From: Alicyclobacillus tolerans
GTDB lineage: Bacteria > Bacillota > Bacilli > Alicyclobacillales > Alicyclobacillaceae
DNA: 64,000 nucleotides
Assembly: GCF_021739485.1 (NCBI RefSeq)
Contig: NZ_JAJFNK010000001.1
Span: 62,001-126,000, forward strand
Direction: 5' to 3'
Shown here: in pieces, positions 19,353 to 28,136 of the stretch
How the letters are laid out: the number at the start of each line of letters is the position of its first letter
How positions within the stretch are numbered: the first letter of the stretch is position 1
Notes under the pieces: model-generated
The model's database searches: none
What the model saw: the letters and a program-made list of their open reading frames with translations, nothing else
What the model was told of the DNA's origin: nothing
Translations under genes and position numbers: made by a program

Positions 19353-19553
19353 CCAGTACAGATATAAGTTGTCCTATAGATTTCCTCGTGGATTTTCGTC
19401 ATGTTCTCATAATCTGTTTGGTTATGAATGTAAAGGTGGTCCACAAAAAACACTCATCAGCAAACAACCCTCATAGTTATTTAAAAATTTCAACTATTAC
19501 AATATGATTGAGGAGAGGTTGGTTGGATAAACACGGCAGCGAGGGGGGAAGTT

Positions 19554-21470
19554 ATGCAGTTTGACTTTTCGCAGGTCCTGAAGAAAGTTCAGGAGAGGGT
19601 GGTCGGCCGCAGATCGGAGATGGCCATGATTCTTTCGGCCATCCGGGTGCAGCGGCCCGTTTTGCTGGTCGGCGTTCCAGGTGTCTCCAAGACAACCATT
19701 CTCAAAGCCCTCATGAAGGAAGTTCATGGGGAGAATGGTTTGTTCACCGCAACGGGTGATGAACAATTGTCCGTTCATGGGCTCGTTGGAACGTTTGATC
19801 CGTCCTTAGTCATTAAAGACGGGTACAAGCCAGAGTATTTCGTTCCGGGTCCTTTAACGAAGGCGATGCAAACGGGAGGAATGTTCTACCTCGAAGAACT
19901 CAATCGCACTCCGAGTAACACGCTCAACGTGCTCATGACTGCCTTGTCCGACCGATATTTGGACATTCCGTATTACGGCCGGGTCGAAGCCGCTCACGGA
20001 TTTTCGTTTGTAGCGTCGAGCAATCCTTTGGACGATATCGGAACAGACCGGTTGTCCAGAGGATTGGCAGATCGCTTCATTACCTTGGAATTGACATACC
20101 AGTCCGAAGCCGAAGAACAAGCTATTGTGGCGCGAATGGCACCTTCATTTTCTCAGGAATGGATTGCGTATTCCGTTCAAATTGCACGGATGTCGCGCCG
20201 CCATCCGGACTTGCTCTACGGAGCATCTGTCCGCGGAAGCATTGACTTTTTGCTGATGTTGAGTGAACTGGTGCCCGTTCTCGACGAGGGTATGCTTCTG
20301 GAGGTCGGGGTAGCTGCGTTTTCTGGACGGGTATCGGCCCGGCCCTCTGCTGACCGCACGGCCAGAGACGTAATTTTAGAAATCATGCAAAATTTAGACA
20401 CACCTCCTCCGGACAAATTCAGGGAATTGTGGAATGACTCCGGGGGCAACCCTGCAAAGGGTTCACAAGGCGGCGCAATGGTCGAAGCTGGGGAGACGCC
20501 GGCGCGCTCCATTTCCGGAGGTGCCGTGCAAGGGGACCCACCCAAAGAAACGCGCATTGACATGGCGTGGCAAGATGCCGGTTCGGGTGGGACAAAAGGG
20601 GCAACGGACCGAAAACCGGGCCCGTCGAACCACTTGCAGTTTGGCACGACACAAGAGATGGAACGGCTTCGGGAATGGCGGCCGGACCAACTTGTTGACA
20701 AAGATGTCATTCAACGCTGGGTGCGCGCAAGCTACATGCGGGTTAAGGGCGGCTCTGACGCTTCGCTGGGAGTTGCGAAGGGCAAGTTGACAACCGTTCC
20801 CTTGGGGCTTCAACCCGCTGCTGAAATCGACGTGCCCGCCACCGTGTCAAATCTTGTTTCCGGACCTTTTGGAACAACTCCGGTCATGGTTCGCCAAAGG
20901 TCAAAACTTTCCCGTCGCTTTGTCCTGTTTGTGGACCACTCGGGCTCGATGATTGGCTCAAAGCTTGTGGTTTCGGCAGCTTTGGCGAGTGTGCTGACGC
21001 AACTCTCCGTTTCGCAGCACATTCGATTTGAAGTCTATGCATTCGACCAAGGCATTCAGCCGATCAAAGAACTGTCGGAGGCCAAAAAGTCGGAGGAGGT
21101 GATCGACGAGATCCTGAGGCTGCCTGAGGGTCGGAGCACGGACCTGGGAGGTGTATTTCGCTACGGCAGCAAGTTGCTGGAGAGATGGCCGGATTGCGAA
21201 GTCATTTTGGTCAGCGACTGCATGCCGACCCGGGGGGAAAAGACCTTTTTGGCTCTCAAGTCGCTCGCAAGAAAAATACCGAAGCTGTTTATTCTTCAGG
21301 TAGCTGGAAACGAAGGCAGAATCCTCGAATCCCACGGTGGGAACGGGCTGGAAAACTTGGACTTGTACGGGTTGTGGGCTCTCCGTTGGGTCGGACCCGA
21401 GCGCTTTCGCTGCGTTGATGGCATCGGCGACTTGCCCGAGGCCCTGAAAATGATTGCGCAATTCGCCTGA
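19554..21470 (+). CDS. Fused MoxR-type AAA ATPase and VWA domain protein (CoxD+CoxE-like)
   Basis: This 638-residue protein joins two domains that are usually separate genes. Residues 1-270 form a MoxR-class AAA+ ATPase with Walker A at 40-47 (GVPGVSKT) and Walker B at 110-115 (MFYLEE). A Gly/Pro-rich linker follows (about 285-400). A von Willebrand A domain starts near 455, with the MIDAS motif DHSGS from residue 461. In the CO dehydrogenase cluster CoxD (AAA) and CoxE (VWA) mature the molybdenum centre. The downstream gene is a molybdenum hydroxylase, so a role as insertion or maturation chaperone is likely. Confidence 0.85.
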   Translation: MQFDFSQVLKKVQERVVGRRSEMAMILSAIRVQRPVLLVGVPGVSKTTILKALMKEVHGENGLFTATGDEQLSVHGLVGTFDPSLVIKDGYKPEYFVPGPLTKAMQTGGMFYLEELNRTPSNTLNVLMTALSDRYLDIPYYGRVEAAHGFSFVASSNPLDDIGTDRLSRGLADRFITLELTYQSEAEEQAIVARMAPSFSQEWIAYSVQIARMSRRHPDLLYGASVRGSIDFLLMLSELVPVLDEGMLLEVGVAAFSGRVSARPSADRTARDVILEIMQNLDTPPPDKFRELWNDSGGNPAKGSQGGAMVEAGETPARSISGGAVQGDPPKETRIDMAWQDAGSGGTKGATDRKPGPSNHLQFGTTQEMERLREWRPDQLVDKDVIQRWVRASYMRVKGGSDASLGVAKGKLTTVPLGLQPAAEIDVPATVSNLVSGPFGTTPVMVRQRSKLSRRFVLFVDHSGSMIGSKLVVSAALASVLTQLSVSQHIRFEVYAFDQGIQPIKELSEAKKSEEVIDEILRLPEGRSTDLGGVFRYGSKLLERWPDCEVILVSDCMPTRGEKTFLALKSLARKIPKLFILQVAGNEGRILESHGGNGLENLDLYGLWALRWVGPERFRCVDGIGDLPEALKMIAQFA

Positions 21471-21539
21471 GACCGCAGGGGTACCGAACCGCTGGGTACC
21501 GATTTGTACAAGTGAATTTTGGGGAGGTCGAACGAATCG

Positions 21540-24338
21540 ATGGGACAAGAAATGACGCTGTCGGTCAACGGCAGGAAGCACACTTTCTACGCCGACGCCA
21601 GCCGTACCCTTCAAGATGCGCTGCGCGGCGACTTAAGCATGACAGGAACGAAAAATTGTTGCAATGACGGGTATTGTGGAGCTTGCACTGTGCTCATGGA
21701 CGGCGTTGCTGTAAAGAGCTGTTTGGTTCTAGCCGTGGAGGCGCAAGAGACGGAACTGCAAACGATTGAAGGGCTGGGTTCCAATGACGAGTTGGATCCC
21801 ATCCAGGCGGCCTTTATCGAACACGGGGCAGCTCAGTGTGGGATGTGCACCCCGGGCATGATCATGTCTGCCCGCGGCCTGCTCGATGAAAACCCGGACC
21901 CAACCGAAGACGAAATTAAGGAGGCCATTAAAGGCAACCTTTGCCGCTGTACCGGTTATGTCAAAATTGTCGAAGCCATTGCTTCGGTCGCACAACGAAC
22001 CGGGGCAGACGCGATCCCACACACGGCCCAGGGCCAGGGGGGCTTGGACCTTGGGAAGGTGGTTCAACAAGGCAAGCGCGTTGCGGGGCACAGCGTGCCG
22101 CGCGTCGATGGACGCGAAAAGGTCACGGGAAGAGCGGATTACGTGGCGGATATGACACTGCCGGGGATGCTCTACGGCGAAATTTTGCGCAGTCCTATCC
22201 CCCATGCGCGCATCGTGAGCATTGACGCAGATGAAGCCCTCAAAATCCCGGGCGTGTTTGCGGTGATTACCGGCAAGGATATGCCGCCCAACAAATTTGG
22301 AGCCTTTGTACCGGATGAGACCGGCCTGGCTGTAGATACGGTCCGCTATGTCGGGGATGCTGTGGCGGCCGTGGCGGCCAGTACTCCGGAAATTGCGCGC
22401 AATGCCCTGAATTTTATCGACGTACAGTACGAAGAACTCCCGTTTGTGACGGACCCTGAGGAAGCGATGAAGGAAGGGGCTCCTCAAATTGCGGAAGCAG
22501 AACGCAATATTGTGGCGCATAACCGGGTGATCGGCGGCGATGTGGAACAGGGGTTCGCCGAAGCGGATTTTGTCTTCGAAGACCGCTTTGAGACGACGAA
22601 GCAGGCTCACGCCTGTATGGAGCCGCACGTCTGCATCGGGCAGTGGGACTCATCCGGAAAGATCACGTTGTACGATTCAACCCAGTCCACATTCTTCATG
22701 AGGTTCCACCTCTCCAACATCTTTGGCCTCCAGGAAAGTAAGATCCGCGTCACAGCCCCTTATCTCGGAGGCGGGTTTGGCAGCAAGAGCGAGGTTCACG
22801 CCATCCACGTATGTTCCATCATCTTGTCGAAAAAGACAGGACGGCCCGTCAAGATGGGACACGACAGGGACGAGGAATTTACCAGCAGCCGCACCCGTCA
22901 CAAGGAAATTATCTATTTGAAGACCGGCGTCAAACGCGACGGAACCATTACCGCCCGACAGGCCCGGGTCATTTTAGACAACGGCGCGTACACCAGCTAC
23001 GGGCCTGGGGTGTCCCTGACCCAATCAATGCTTGGCGGCGCCGTGTACCGCATTCCACACTACCGTTACGACGGGTACGTGGTGTATACCAACACCCCGA
23101 TGGGAGGGGCGTTTCGCGGATTTGGCAGCCCGCAGTTTACGTTTGCCGCGGAGAGCCAAGCGGACATGATCGCAAAGAGGTTAAACATGGACCCCGCGGA
23201 GTTTCGGAGGATCAATTTGACGCATCCGGGGGACAAAGCCATTTCGGGACCCACCCTCACGACCAACGGCGCTCGCGAATCGCTAGAAAAGGCGTTGCAA
23301 CGGCTCGAATACACCGGGCACTCCGCCGCGAAACAACCGTACAAAGGCGTGGGTTTTGCTGTGGGAACCCACTTTACGAGCGGGAAGTTCCATCCTGAGG
23401 CCAACGCGGATTTTTGTGGAGCGACGGTCAAGGTGAACATCGACGGTTCTGTCAACGTCTTGGCCGGGGTCATTGAGATGGGCACGGGCTGCGCCACGAC
23501 CTTGTCGCAAATCGCGGCGGAAGAACTCGGAGTCGATATGGAGGACGTGGAAATCACCCTGAGCGATTCCGAATTCATTCCGCCTGACCTTGGAACCTTT
23601 GGAAGCCGCGCGACCACCCTTGGGGGCAACGCGGTCCGCATGGCTTGTCAACGGGTCAAGGCGCAGCTTGCCGAGGAGGCTGCCAAACACCTCAATTGCT
23701 CGCCGCAAGACATTGCGTTTGAGAACAAGCAGCTTCGAAGTTCTCATGGACAGTCAATTGATTTGAGAAACCTTGTGGCTGGAATGTTGTTTCGGGACGG
23801 CGGCGGCACCCACGTGATGGCCAGCGCTCATTACGACGCCCCTTGTTCGCTGCCAGACCCGGAAACCGGGGTCGGAGATTTTGCCATGAGCTACTCGTTT
23901 GGCTGCCACGCCGTCGAGGTCGAAGTCGATCCCGATACCGGAAAAGTGACGATTTTGAAGTTTATTGCCGCTACGGACTGCGGCAACTTAATCAACCCGG
24001 CCGGCGCCGAAGGACAGGTTCAAGGCGGTGCGATGCAAGGCATTGGCTATGCGCTCTACGAGGATTTGAAGTGTCCCGACGGGCAGCCCATCAACACGCG
24101 CTTTGGAAACTACAAAATCCCCACAGTCATGACCGTTCCGCCGATCGAGGCGATTTGGGTGGAAACCGACGACCCGAATGGAGTCTATGGATCCAAAGGC
24201 CTCGCGGAAATGGGGTTGGTTCCGACTGCAGCAGCCATTGCCAACGCCGTGGAGGACGCGATTGGCGTACGGATTACGGACTTGCCCATCACCCCGGAAA
24301 AAATCCTAAAGGCCTTAGAAACCGCCGTCCAAGCCTAA
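21540..24338 (+). CDS. Molybdenum hydroxylase with fused [2Fe-2S] and molybdopterin subunits
   Basis: This 932-residue protein combines the small and large subunits of the xanthine-oxidase family. Residues 1-155 hold the two [2Fe-2S] sites ([24 protein letters not shown] and NLCRCTGY). From about residue 185 the large subunit begins [20 protein letters not shown]. The Mo-site loops include [11 protein letters not shown] and [11 protein letters not shown], and the C-terminal catalytic glutamate motif is [12 protein letters not shown]. The GAFRGFG loop differs from the AYxCSFR loop of CO dehydrogenase, so this is not a CO dehydrogenase. The FAD subunit is separate (24843). GGGGAGG lies twelve bases before the ATG. 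Substrate unknown, probably an N-heterocycle or aldehyde. Confidence 0.85.
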   Translation: MGQEMTLSVNGRKHTFYADASRTLQDALRGDLSMTGTKNCCNDGYCGACTVLMDGVAVKSCLVLAVEAQETELQTIEGLGSNDELDPIQAAFIEHGAAQCGMCTPGMIMSARGLLDENPDPTEDEIKEAIKGNLCRCTGYVKIVEAIASVAQRTGADAIPHTAQGQGGLDLGKVVQQGKRVAGHSVPRVDGREKVTGRADYVADMTLPGMLYGEILRSPIPHARIVSIDADEALKIPGVFAVITGKDMPPNKFGAFVPDETGLAVDTVRYVGDAVAAVAASTPEIARNALNFIDVQYEELPFVTDPEEAMKEGAPQIAEAERNIVAHNRVIGGDVEQGFAEADFVFEDRFETTKQAHACMEPHVCIGQWDSSGKITLYDSTQSTFFMRFHLSNIFGLQESKIRVTAPYLGGGFGSKSEVHAIHVCSIILSKKTGRPVKMGHDRDEEFTSSRTRHKEIIYLKTGVKRDGTITARQARVILDNGAYTSYGPGVSLTQSMLGGAVYRIPHYRYDGYVVYTNTPMGGAFRGFGSPQFTFAAESQADMIAKRLNMDPAEFRRINLTHPGDKAISGPTLTTNGARESLEKALQRLEYTGHSAAKQPYKGVGFAVGTHFTSGKFHPEANADFCGATVKVNIDGSVNVLAGVIEMGTGCATTLSQIAAEELGVDMEDVEITLSDSEFIPPDLGTFGSRATTLGGNAVRMACQRVKAQLAEEAAKHLNCSPQDIAFENKQLRSSHGQSIDLRNLVAGMLFRDGGGTHVMASAHYDAPCSLPDPETGVGDFAMSYSFGCHAVEVEVDPDTGKVTILKFIAATDCGNLINPAGAEGQVQGGAMQGIGYALYEDLKCPDGQPINTRFGNYKIPTVMTVPPIEAIWVETDDPNGVYGSKGLAEMGLVPTAAAIANAVEDAIGVRITDLPITPEKILKALETAVQA

Positions 24339-24354
24339 CGAAGGAGGCCTGTTT

Positions 24355-24837
24355 GTGAAGGTTCAAGAGAAATTCACACTCGATGCTTCACCGGATGAAC
24401 TGTGGAAGGTCATTCAAGACATTCCAGCGGTTGCTGGGTGCATTCCTGGCGTGGAGGAGTTCGCTCCGCTCGAAGACGGTGTTTACCGCGGAACGATCAA
24501 GATGAAGATGGGGCCGCTGGCGCTGAACTTTAAAGGCGAAATTAAGATTTTGTCCGTCGACGAAGAACAACGGGTTTTGGTGATGTCCGGAGAGGGTTCC
24601 GACAGCAAGGTGGCTTCCATGGCAAAGATGACCCAGAGTCTCCAGGTGGTCCCTGAAGAACAGGGGGCGTCCATCTTCATCGAGGCGGATGTCGACTTGC
24701 GCGGAAAACTGGCCTCGCTCGGCTGGGGGCTCATTCGTCCTAAGGTGACCAGCATGACTCGGGATTTCGCCCAAAACTTAAAAACCTATTTAGAAACGGG
24801 GACTCCTCCAGTAGTGATTCCTTCGTCAACGAGGTGA
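24355..24837 (+). CDS. CoxG-like SRPBCC family protein
   Basis: This 160-residue START/SRPBCC-fold protein matches the CO dehydrogenase subunit G family, with FTLDASPDELWKVIQDIPAVAGCIPGVE at its start and a C-terminal helix. CoxG proteins accompany molybdenum hydroxylases and have been linked to membrane attachment of the enzyme. The GTG start has GAAGGAGG nine bases upstream. It lies between the fused FeS-Mo gene and the FAD gene and overlaps the latter's leader, so the three are one operon. Confidence 0.85.
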   Translation: MKVQEKFTLDASPDELWKVIQDIPAVAGCIPGVEEFAPLEDGVYRGTIKMKMGPLALNFKGEIKILSVDEEQRVLVMSGEGSDSKVASMAKMTQSLQVVPEEQGASIFIEADVDLRGKLASLGWGLIRPKVTSMTRDFAQNLKTYLETGTPPVVIPSSTR

Positions 24838-24842
24838 GAAAA

Positions 24843-25706
24843 ATGGAGTATATTCGACCAACCAATCTTCAGGAGTTGTTTCAAGCCGTTGCGGATTTTC
24901 CGGACGCAAAGATCATGGCTGGCGGGCAGTCGCTGTTGGCGATGATGAAGCAGGGCATTCTCGACCCTGAAGTCATTGTCAGCCTAAGGGGTGTCGGCGA
25001 ACTCAACGCGATCGACAAGTCGGACGATGGAACTCTGACCATTGGAGCGATGGTAACCCACCAGAGAATCGCCGCAGATCCCATAGTTCAATCTGTAGCA
25101 CCGCTATTATCTGAGACGGCTCGGCGCGTCGCATCGGTTCAGATTCGCAATTTGGGAACGTGGGGAGGCAACTTGTCACACGGAGAACCTGGAGCAGACC
25201 CCCCGGGCTCTCTCATCGCGGTGGGGGCGCAACTCGAGCTGCAGAGTGCCGACGGACACCGATTCGTTCCCGTGGAAGATTTTTTCCTGGACTACTTGAC
25301 CACCGATATTCAGCCGGGCGAGGTTCTAACCCGCATTGTGGTTCCGCCCCAGCCGCCCGGAAACAAAACCATCTATGCAAAACACACGGTGCGTGATGAC
25401 GGAGACCTGGCGATTGTGGGCATTGCAGTGAGGATGACGCTGTCCGGAGAACGAATCTCCGACATCCGGATTGGGATTAACGGAGCCTCCCTGACGCCGC
25501 TGCGCGCAACTTCGGCAGAACAGGTTCTCTTGGGACAGAACCCATCGGAGGAATTGTTTGAACGGGCTGCTAAACATGCGGCACAACAGTGCAATCCGTT
25601 GGATGACGCAGAAGCGTCGGCTGAATACCGGTTGGCGGTGGTGAATTCGCTGCTCAAGAGGTGTCTGCGGGGAATCGCGAATCAACGTCCGAGTTCCATT
25701 GCCTGA
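24843..25706 (+). CDS. Molybdenum hydroxylase FAD-binding subunit
   Basis: This 287-residue CoxM/XdhB-type flavoprotein transfers electrons from the [2Fe-2S] sites to an acceptor. The FAD pyrophosphate loops AGGQSLLAMMK (about residues 28-38) and LGTWGGNLSHGEPGADPP (about 103-120) are visible, followed by a C-terminal CO-dehydrogenase-flavoprotein domain. ATG 24843 is preferred because GAGGTGA lies four to five bases upstream, itself overlapping the stop of the CoxG-like gene. A GTG at 24834 is the alternative. Confidence 0.87.
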   Translation: MEYIRPTNLQELFQAVADFPDAKIMAGGQSLLAMMKQGILDPEVIVSLRGVGELNAIDKSDDGTLTIGAMVTHQRIAADPIVQSVAPLLSETARRVASVQIRNLGTWGGNLSHGEPGADPPGSLIAVGAQLELQSADGHRFVPVEDFFLDYLTTDIQPGEVLTRIVVPPQPPGNKTIYAKHTVRDDGDLAIVGIAVRMTLSGERISDIRIGINGASLTPLRATSAEQVLLGQNPSEELFERAAKHAAQQCNPLDDAEASAEYRLAVVNSLLKRCLRGIANQRPSSIA

Positions 25707-25744
25707 GTTTGGCGTCAAAAACAGGACAGGAGAGGGGCTTAGGC

Positions 25745-26518
25745 ATGGTCTTAGGCATGGCAGGAAACATCGATATGAATTCGGACATGGGGGAGAGTTT
25801 CGGCGTTTACCGATATGGAGCCGACGAGGGCGTTCTCCCGGTGATCAGTTCCGCAAACGTCGCCTGCGGGTTTCATGCGGGCGACCCTAGCGTCATGCGA
25901 ACGACTTTGAAGTTGGCTCAGGATTTTGGCGTGCGCGTCGGGGCCCACATTGGTTTTCCGGATCGGTTGGGGTTCGGCAGGCGCTACATGGATTGCTCAC
26001 CCCAGGAAGCCCACGATTATGCGCTGTACCAACTCGGGGCCATGTACGCCTTTGCAAAGGCGCAGGGCATTGAGCTGTCCCATGTGAAGCTGCACGGAGC
26101 TTTTTACATGATGGCTTTGCGGGATGCTCCGTTAGCACAGGCCATCGTTCAAGCCATCCGATCCTTTGACGCGGAGCTGTTGGTTTACACGATTGAGGGG
26201 TCTGCGCTCGCTCAAGCTGCAGGCGAAAAGGGAATGAGGGTCATTTCCGAGTACTTCGCCGATCGGCCGTATCATTCGCAAGGAGTCAAGATGTTTGGAT
26301 GGACCCTCGAAGAACTGGGTTCACCGGACGACATGGCCGATCGCGTCGTTTCGCTGGTGACCCGAGGAGAAATTCGCGGTTTGAACGAGGAGGTCGTAAA
26401 ACTGAGGGCCGACAGCGTCTGTGTCCATTCGGATACACCCGGATCCGTACGAATCGTGCAGGCCATCCGCCGTAAACTTGAAGAAATCAATTGTAAAATC
26501 GCATCGCCTCTCGATTGA
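25745..26518 (+). CDS. pxpA: LamB/YcsF family protein (5-oxoprolinase subunit A-like)
   Basis: This 257-residue protein carries the full YcsF/LamB pattern: NIDMNSDMGESFGVYRYGAD, then ISSANVACGFHAGD, VGAHIGFPDRLGFGRR, HVKLHGAFY and the C-terminal VCVHSDTPGS. PxpA acts with PxpB and PxpC in ATP-dependent opening of 5-oxoproline, and the family name LamB comes from fungal lactam utilisation. No PxpB or PxpC gene is in the window. It follows the FAD subunit by 38 bases, so a role in opening a lactam produced by the hydroxylase is possible (inference). AGGAGAGGGG precedes the start; ATG 25757 is an alternative. Confidence 0.82.
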   Translation: MVLGMAGNIDMNSDMGESFGVYRYGADEGVLPVISSANVACGFHAGDPSVMRTTLKLAQDFGVRVGAHIGFPDRLGFGRRYMDCSPQEAHDYALYQLGAMYAFAKAQGIELSHVKLHGAFYMMALRDAPLAQAIVQAIRSFDAELLVYTIEGSALAQAAGEKGMRVISEYFADRPYHSQGVKMFGWTLEELGSPDDMADRVVSLVTRGEIRGLNEEVVKLRADSVCVHSDTPGSVRIVQAIRRKLEEINCKIASPLD

Positions 26519-26547
26519 GAACTAGAGGTAACGAAAAAGGGTACAAT

Positions 26548-26589
26548 GGGCTGCCGCCTCCAGCAGATTCACTGCTGGTGCGGCAGCCC
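26548..26589. terminator. Strong bidirectional hairpin terminator
   Basis: GGGCTGCCGC (26548-26557) pairs with GCGGCAGCCC (26580-26589), and an inner stem CCAGCAG/CTGCTGG closes a five-base loop. It lies between convergent genes, the hydroxylase operon on the plus strand and the RsfA-like gene on the minus strand. On the minus strand it is followed within 15 bases by TTTTT. It probably terminates both transcripts. Confidence 0.75.
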
Positions 26590-26627
26590 TGTCTCTTTCA
26601 TGGGGGCGCACGATGGCGGGCCAAAGG

Positions 26628-27266
26628 TTAGACCGTCTTTTGATACGAATGGCTTCTCGAGATCAGGGATTCAACCAAGCCATCCGGTCCGACCCGAACC
26701 ATGTAATTTGTGCGCTCTTCGATGAGGCGTTGGCGCGCGAGTTGAAAGACGGTGACAAATTGATCGTTTTCTTCCCGAAGCTCCTGGTTTTCTTTTTCCA
26801 ACTTCTTGACGATTCGGTGCAGGCGCCCTAGTTCATTTTGAAGGTGTGTGTACTCCTGCAAGATACTGGCGAGGTGGTTTTCAATCGGACTGTTAGAGCT
26901 GATTTGACTGTTCAGGCTGGGTGGGTTGGTCGGACTGATTGGCTTGGTCGGACTGGTCGGTTGGCTCGAACGGACCGCGTTGCTGTCAGTTTGGTGAAGG
27001 GCGGGAAGCAGGCTCGTATCGGTGTGGTCGACGGTTTGCCCTTCAAGAGTTTGGGAACATTCCGGCGTTTTTGTAATGGGAGGGGGGCCATCCGCTGTAC
27101 AACACATCGCTATCCACTTGTACCTTGCAGCGTTTTCGGTCCGCCTCCCATTTTCGCGGATAAACTGCTTCAAACCCTCTGACGTGCTCTTGCCGACCGC
27201 AAGGGCCTCGGAAACGGTGCGTTTCAGATGGTCTAACTCTTCGGGGAGCCACTGGTTTAATCCCAT
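26628..27266 (-). CDS. RsfA-like SANT/Myb-type regulator with coiled coil
   Basis: This 212-residue protein starts with a SANT-like region (LNQWLPEELDHL then GLKQFIRENGRRTENAARYKW). That resembles the prespore regulator RsfA and related Bacillus proteins, in which W-x-EE and a later RxxxAxxxRW anchor the fold. A Ser/Pro/Thr-rich linker follows (PTSPTKPISPTNPP), then a long coiled coil (about residues 130-190) with a heptad pattern LGRLHRIVKKLEKENQELREE. I use the ATG at 27266, nine bases after AAAGG; an ATG three codons upstream is adjacent to that site. It may be a sporulation-linked DNA-binding protein. The family call is moderate. Confidence 0.6.
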   Translation of the reverse strand: MGLNQWLPEELDHLKRTVSEALAVGKSTSEGLKQFIRENGRRTENAARYKWIAMCCTADGPPPITKTPECSQTLEGQTVDHTDTSLLPALHQTDSNAVRSSQPTSPTKPISPTNPPSLNSQISSNSPIENHLASILQEYTHLQNELGRLHRIVKKLEKENQELREENDQFVTVFQLARQRLIEERTNYMVRVGPDGLVESLISRSHSYQKTV

Positions 27267-27332
27267 TGCTTTCATCCTTTCTGGGTTCTTTCATTCTGAA
27301 TAGGGCCTCTCTTCTGTCGCTTTTCTTCTATA

Positions 27333-27407
27333 GATTTTTCTTCTTTGGATTTTTCTTCTTTGGATTTTTCTTCTTTGGATTTTTCTTCTTTGGATTTTTC
27401 TTCTTTG
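27333..27407. repeat. 15-bp tandem repeat, five perfect copies
   Basis: The unit gatttttcttctttg is repeated five times without mismatch from 27333 to 27407, with degenerate copies on both flanks. Because the unit is a multiple of three, copy-number change would not shift frame. On the minus strand the possible readings are (KEEKS)n, (NPKKK)n and (RRKIQ)n. The KEEKS frame is open from about 27435 down to a TGA that overlaps the ATG at 27275, but it has no ATG, GTG or TTG start. Confidence 0.9.
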
Positions 27408-27473
27408 GATTTGCTTCTATGGCTTCGTCTTTTCGATGGCCTTCACTCTTCTTGCGTTTCTTTGTCTGTCCGT

Positions 27474-27644
27474 TCAGGCCTTTAATCGCTGAAACCGAAT
27501 CACCAATTGGTCTTTGAAACGCTTCATGTCCACAATGCGGATTTCCGTTCTGTCCACGAGGCGCTGGAGTTGTTCCAAACGGGACGAGGTGCGGGATTCT
27601 TCCCGGGATAGGACACAGGTTTCGACTTTACTCGTTGTGCGCAC
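27474..27644 (-). CDS. Small charged hypothetical protein
   Basis: A GTG at 27644 follows a strong AAAGGAGG site by about eight bases and opens a 56-residue frame rich in Arg, Glu and Leu (SRLEQLQRLVDRTEIRIVDMK), probably helical. I recognise no family. It lies upstream of the 15-bp repeat array and the RsfA-like gene on the same strand, with which it may share a transcript. The strong ribosome binding site is the main support. Confidence 0.4.
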   Translation of the reverse strand: MRTTSKVETCVLSREESRTSSRLEQLQRLVDRTEIRIVDMKRFKDQLVIRFQRLKA

Positions 27645-28136
27645 GACTGGTTCCTCCTTTTGCAAAAACAGTATGTGTTTTGGAGCCTTTCAAACGCCCC
27701 GTTCGAAGCACATGGATGAGGGCTTGCCGCGTTGTCCATCTGTTGTTCGTCTATGGGATACTTCACGGTTCGTATCTGTAATGGTTAATGACATTATAGA
27801 GCCAGATCCAGCGACTATCAAGATTTTATGTAATATAAATTAACATAAAGCACCGGGAATTTTGAGGAACAGAGGAAATTGTGATGGGTTTTTGGATAGG
27901 TAGTCTTCTTTGACTTTCAAGATGGCATATTACTTCACATTATGTAAGTTAGAGGGATAGCACCGTGTTTTTTGGACGGGCCGTCAATCTTCCGCAGCAA
28001 GTTCGCGGTGCATGCGAGGGTTGCAGATGAGACAGGCTCCACTCAAGTTGGTAGGCTAGTGTTATAATTTAGATAATTACGGAGTGTGACTTGAATCGCT
28101 GGAGTGTTCAGAGGAAACGGGAGGGATAGTGCCATC
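27645..28136. promoter_or_regulatory. Intergenic region with extended -10 promoter for the mdc operon
   Basis: No convincing gene is seen in this 490-base gap. An extended -10 element TGTTATAAT lies at 28060-28068, about 70 bases before the malonate decarboxylase operon. A possible weak -35 (TTGGTA, 28038-28043) sits at a long spacing. Further upstream TTTATGT (27825-27831) and ACATAAA (27843-27849) form a perfect inverted repeat with an 11-base AT-rich spacer, a candidate operator. No regulator gene for malonate (MdcR/MdcY type) is next to it. Confidence 0.5.

Noticed and set aside
18189-25706. Aerobic CO dehydrogenase (cox) operon
   Set aside because: CoxD-, CoxE- and CoxG-like parts are present, but the large subunit has GAFRGFG rather than the AYxCSFR active-site loop and is fused to the FeS domain.
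27266-27517. Plus-strand protein of repeated FFFFG units
   Set aside because: It is an artefact of the 15-bp array read in the antisense direction, with no ribosome binding site and implausible composition.
27524-27630. Frame entering an NPKKK repeat on the minus strand
   Set aside because: It is open for about 100 codons but has no ATG, GTG or TTG start and no ribosome binding site.
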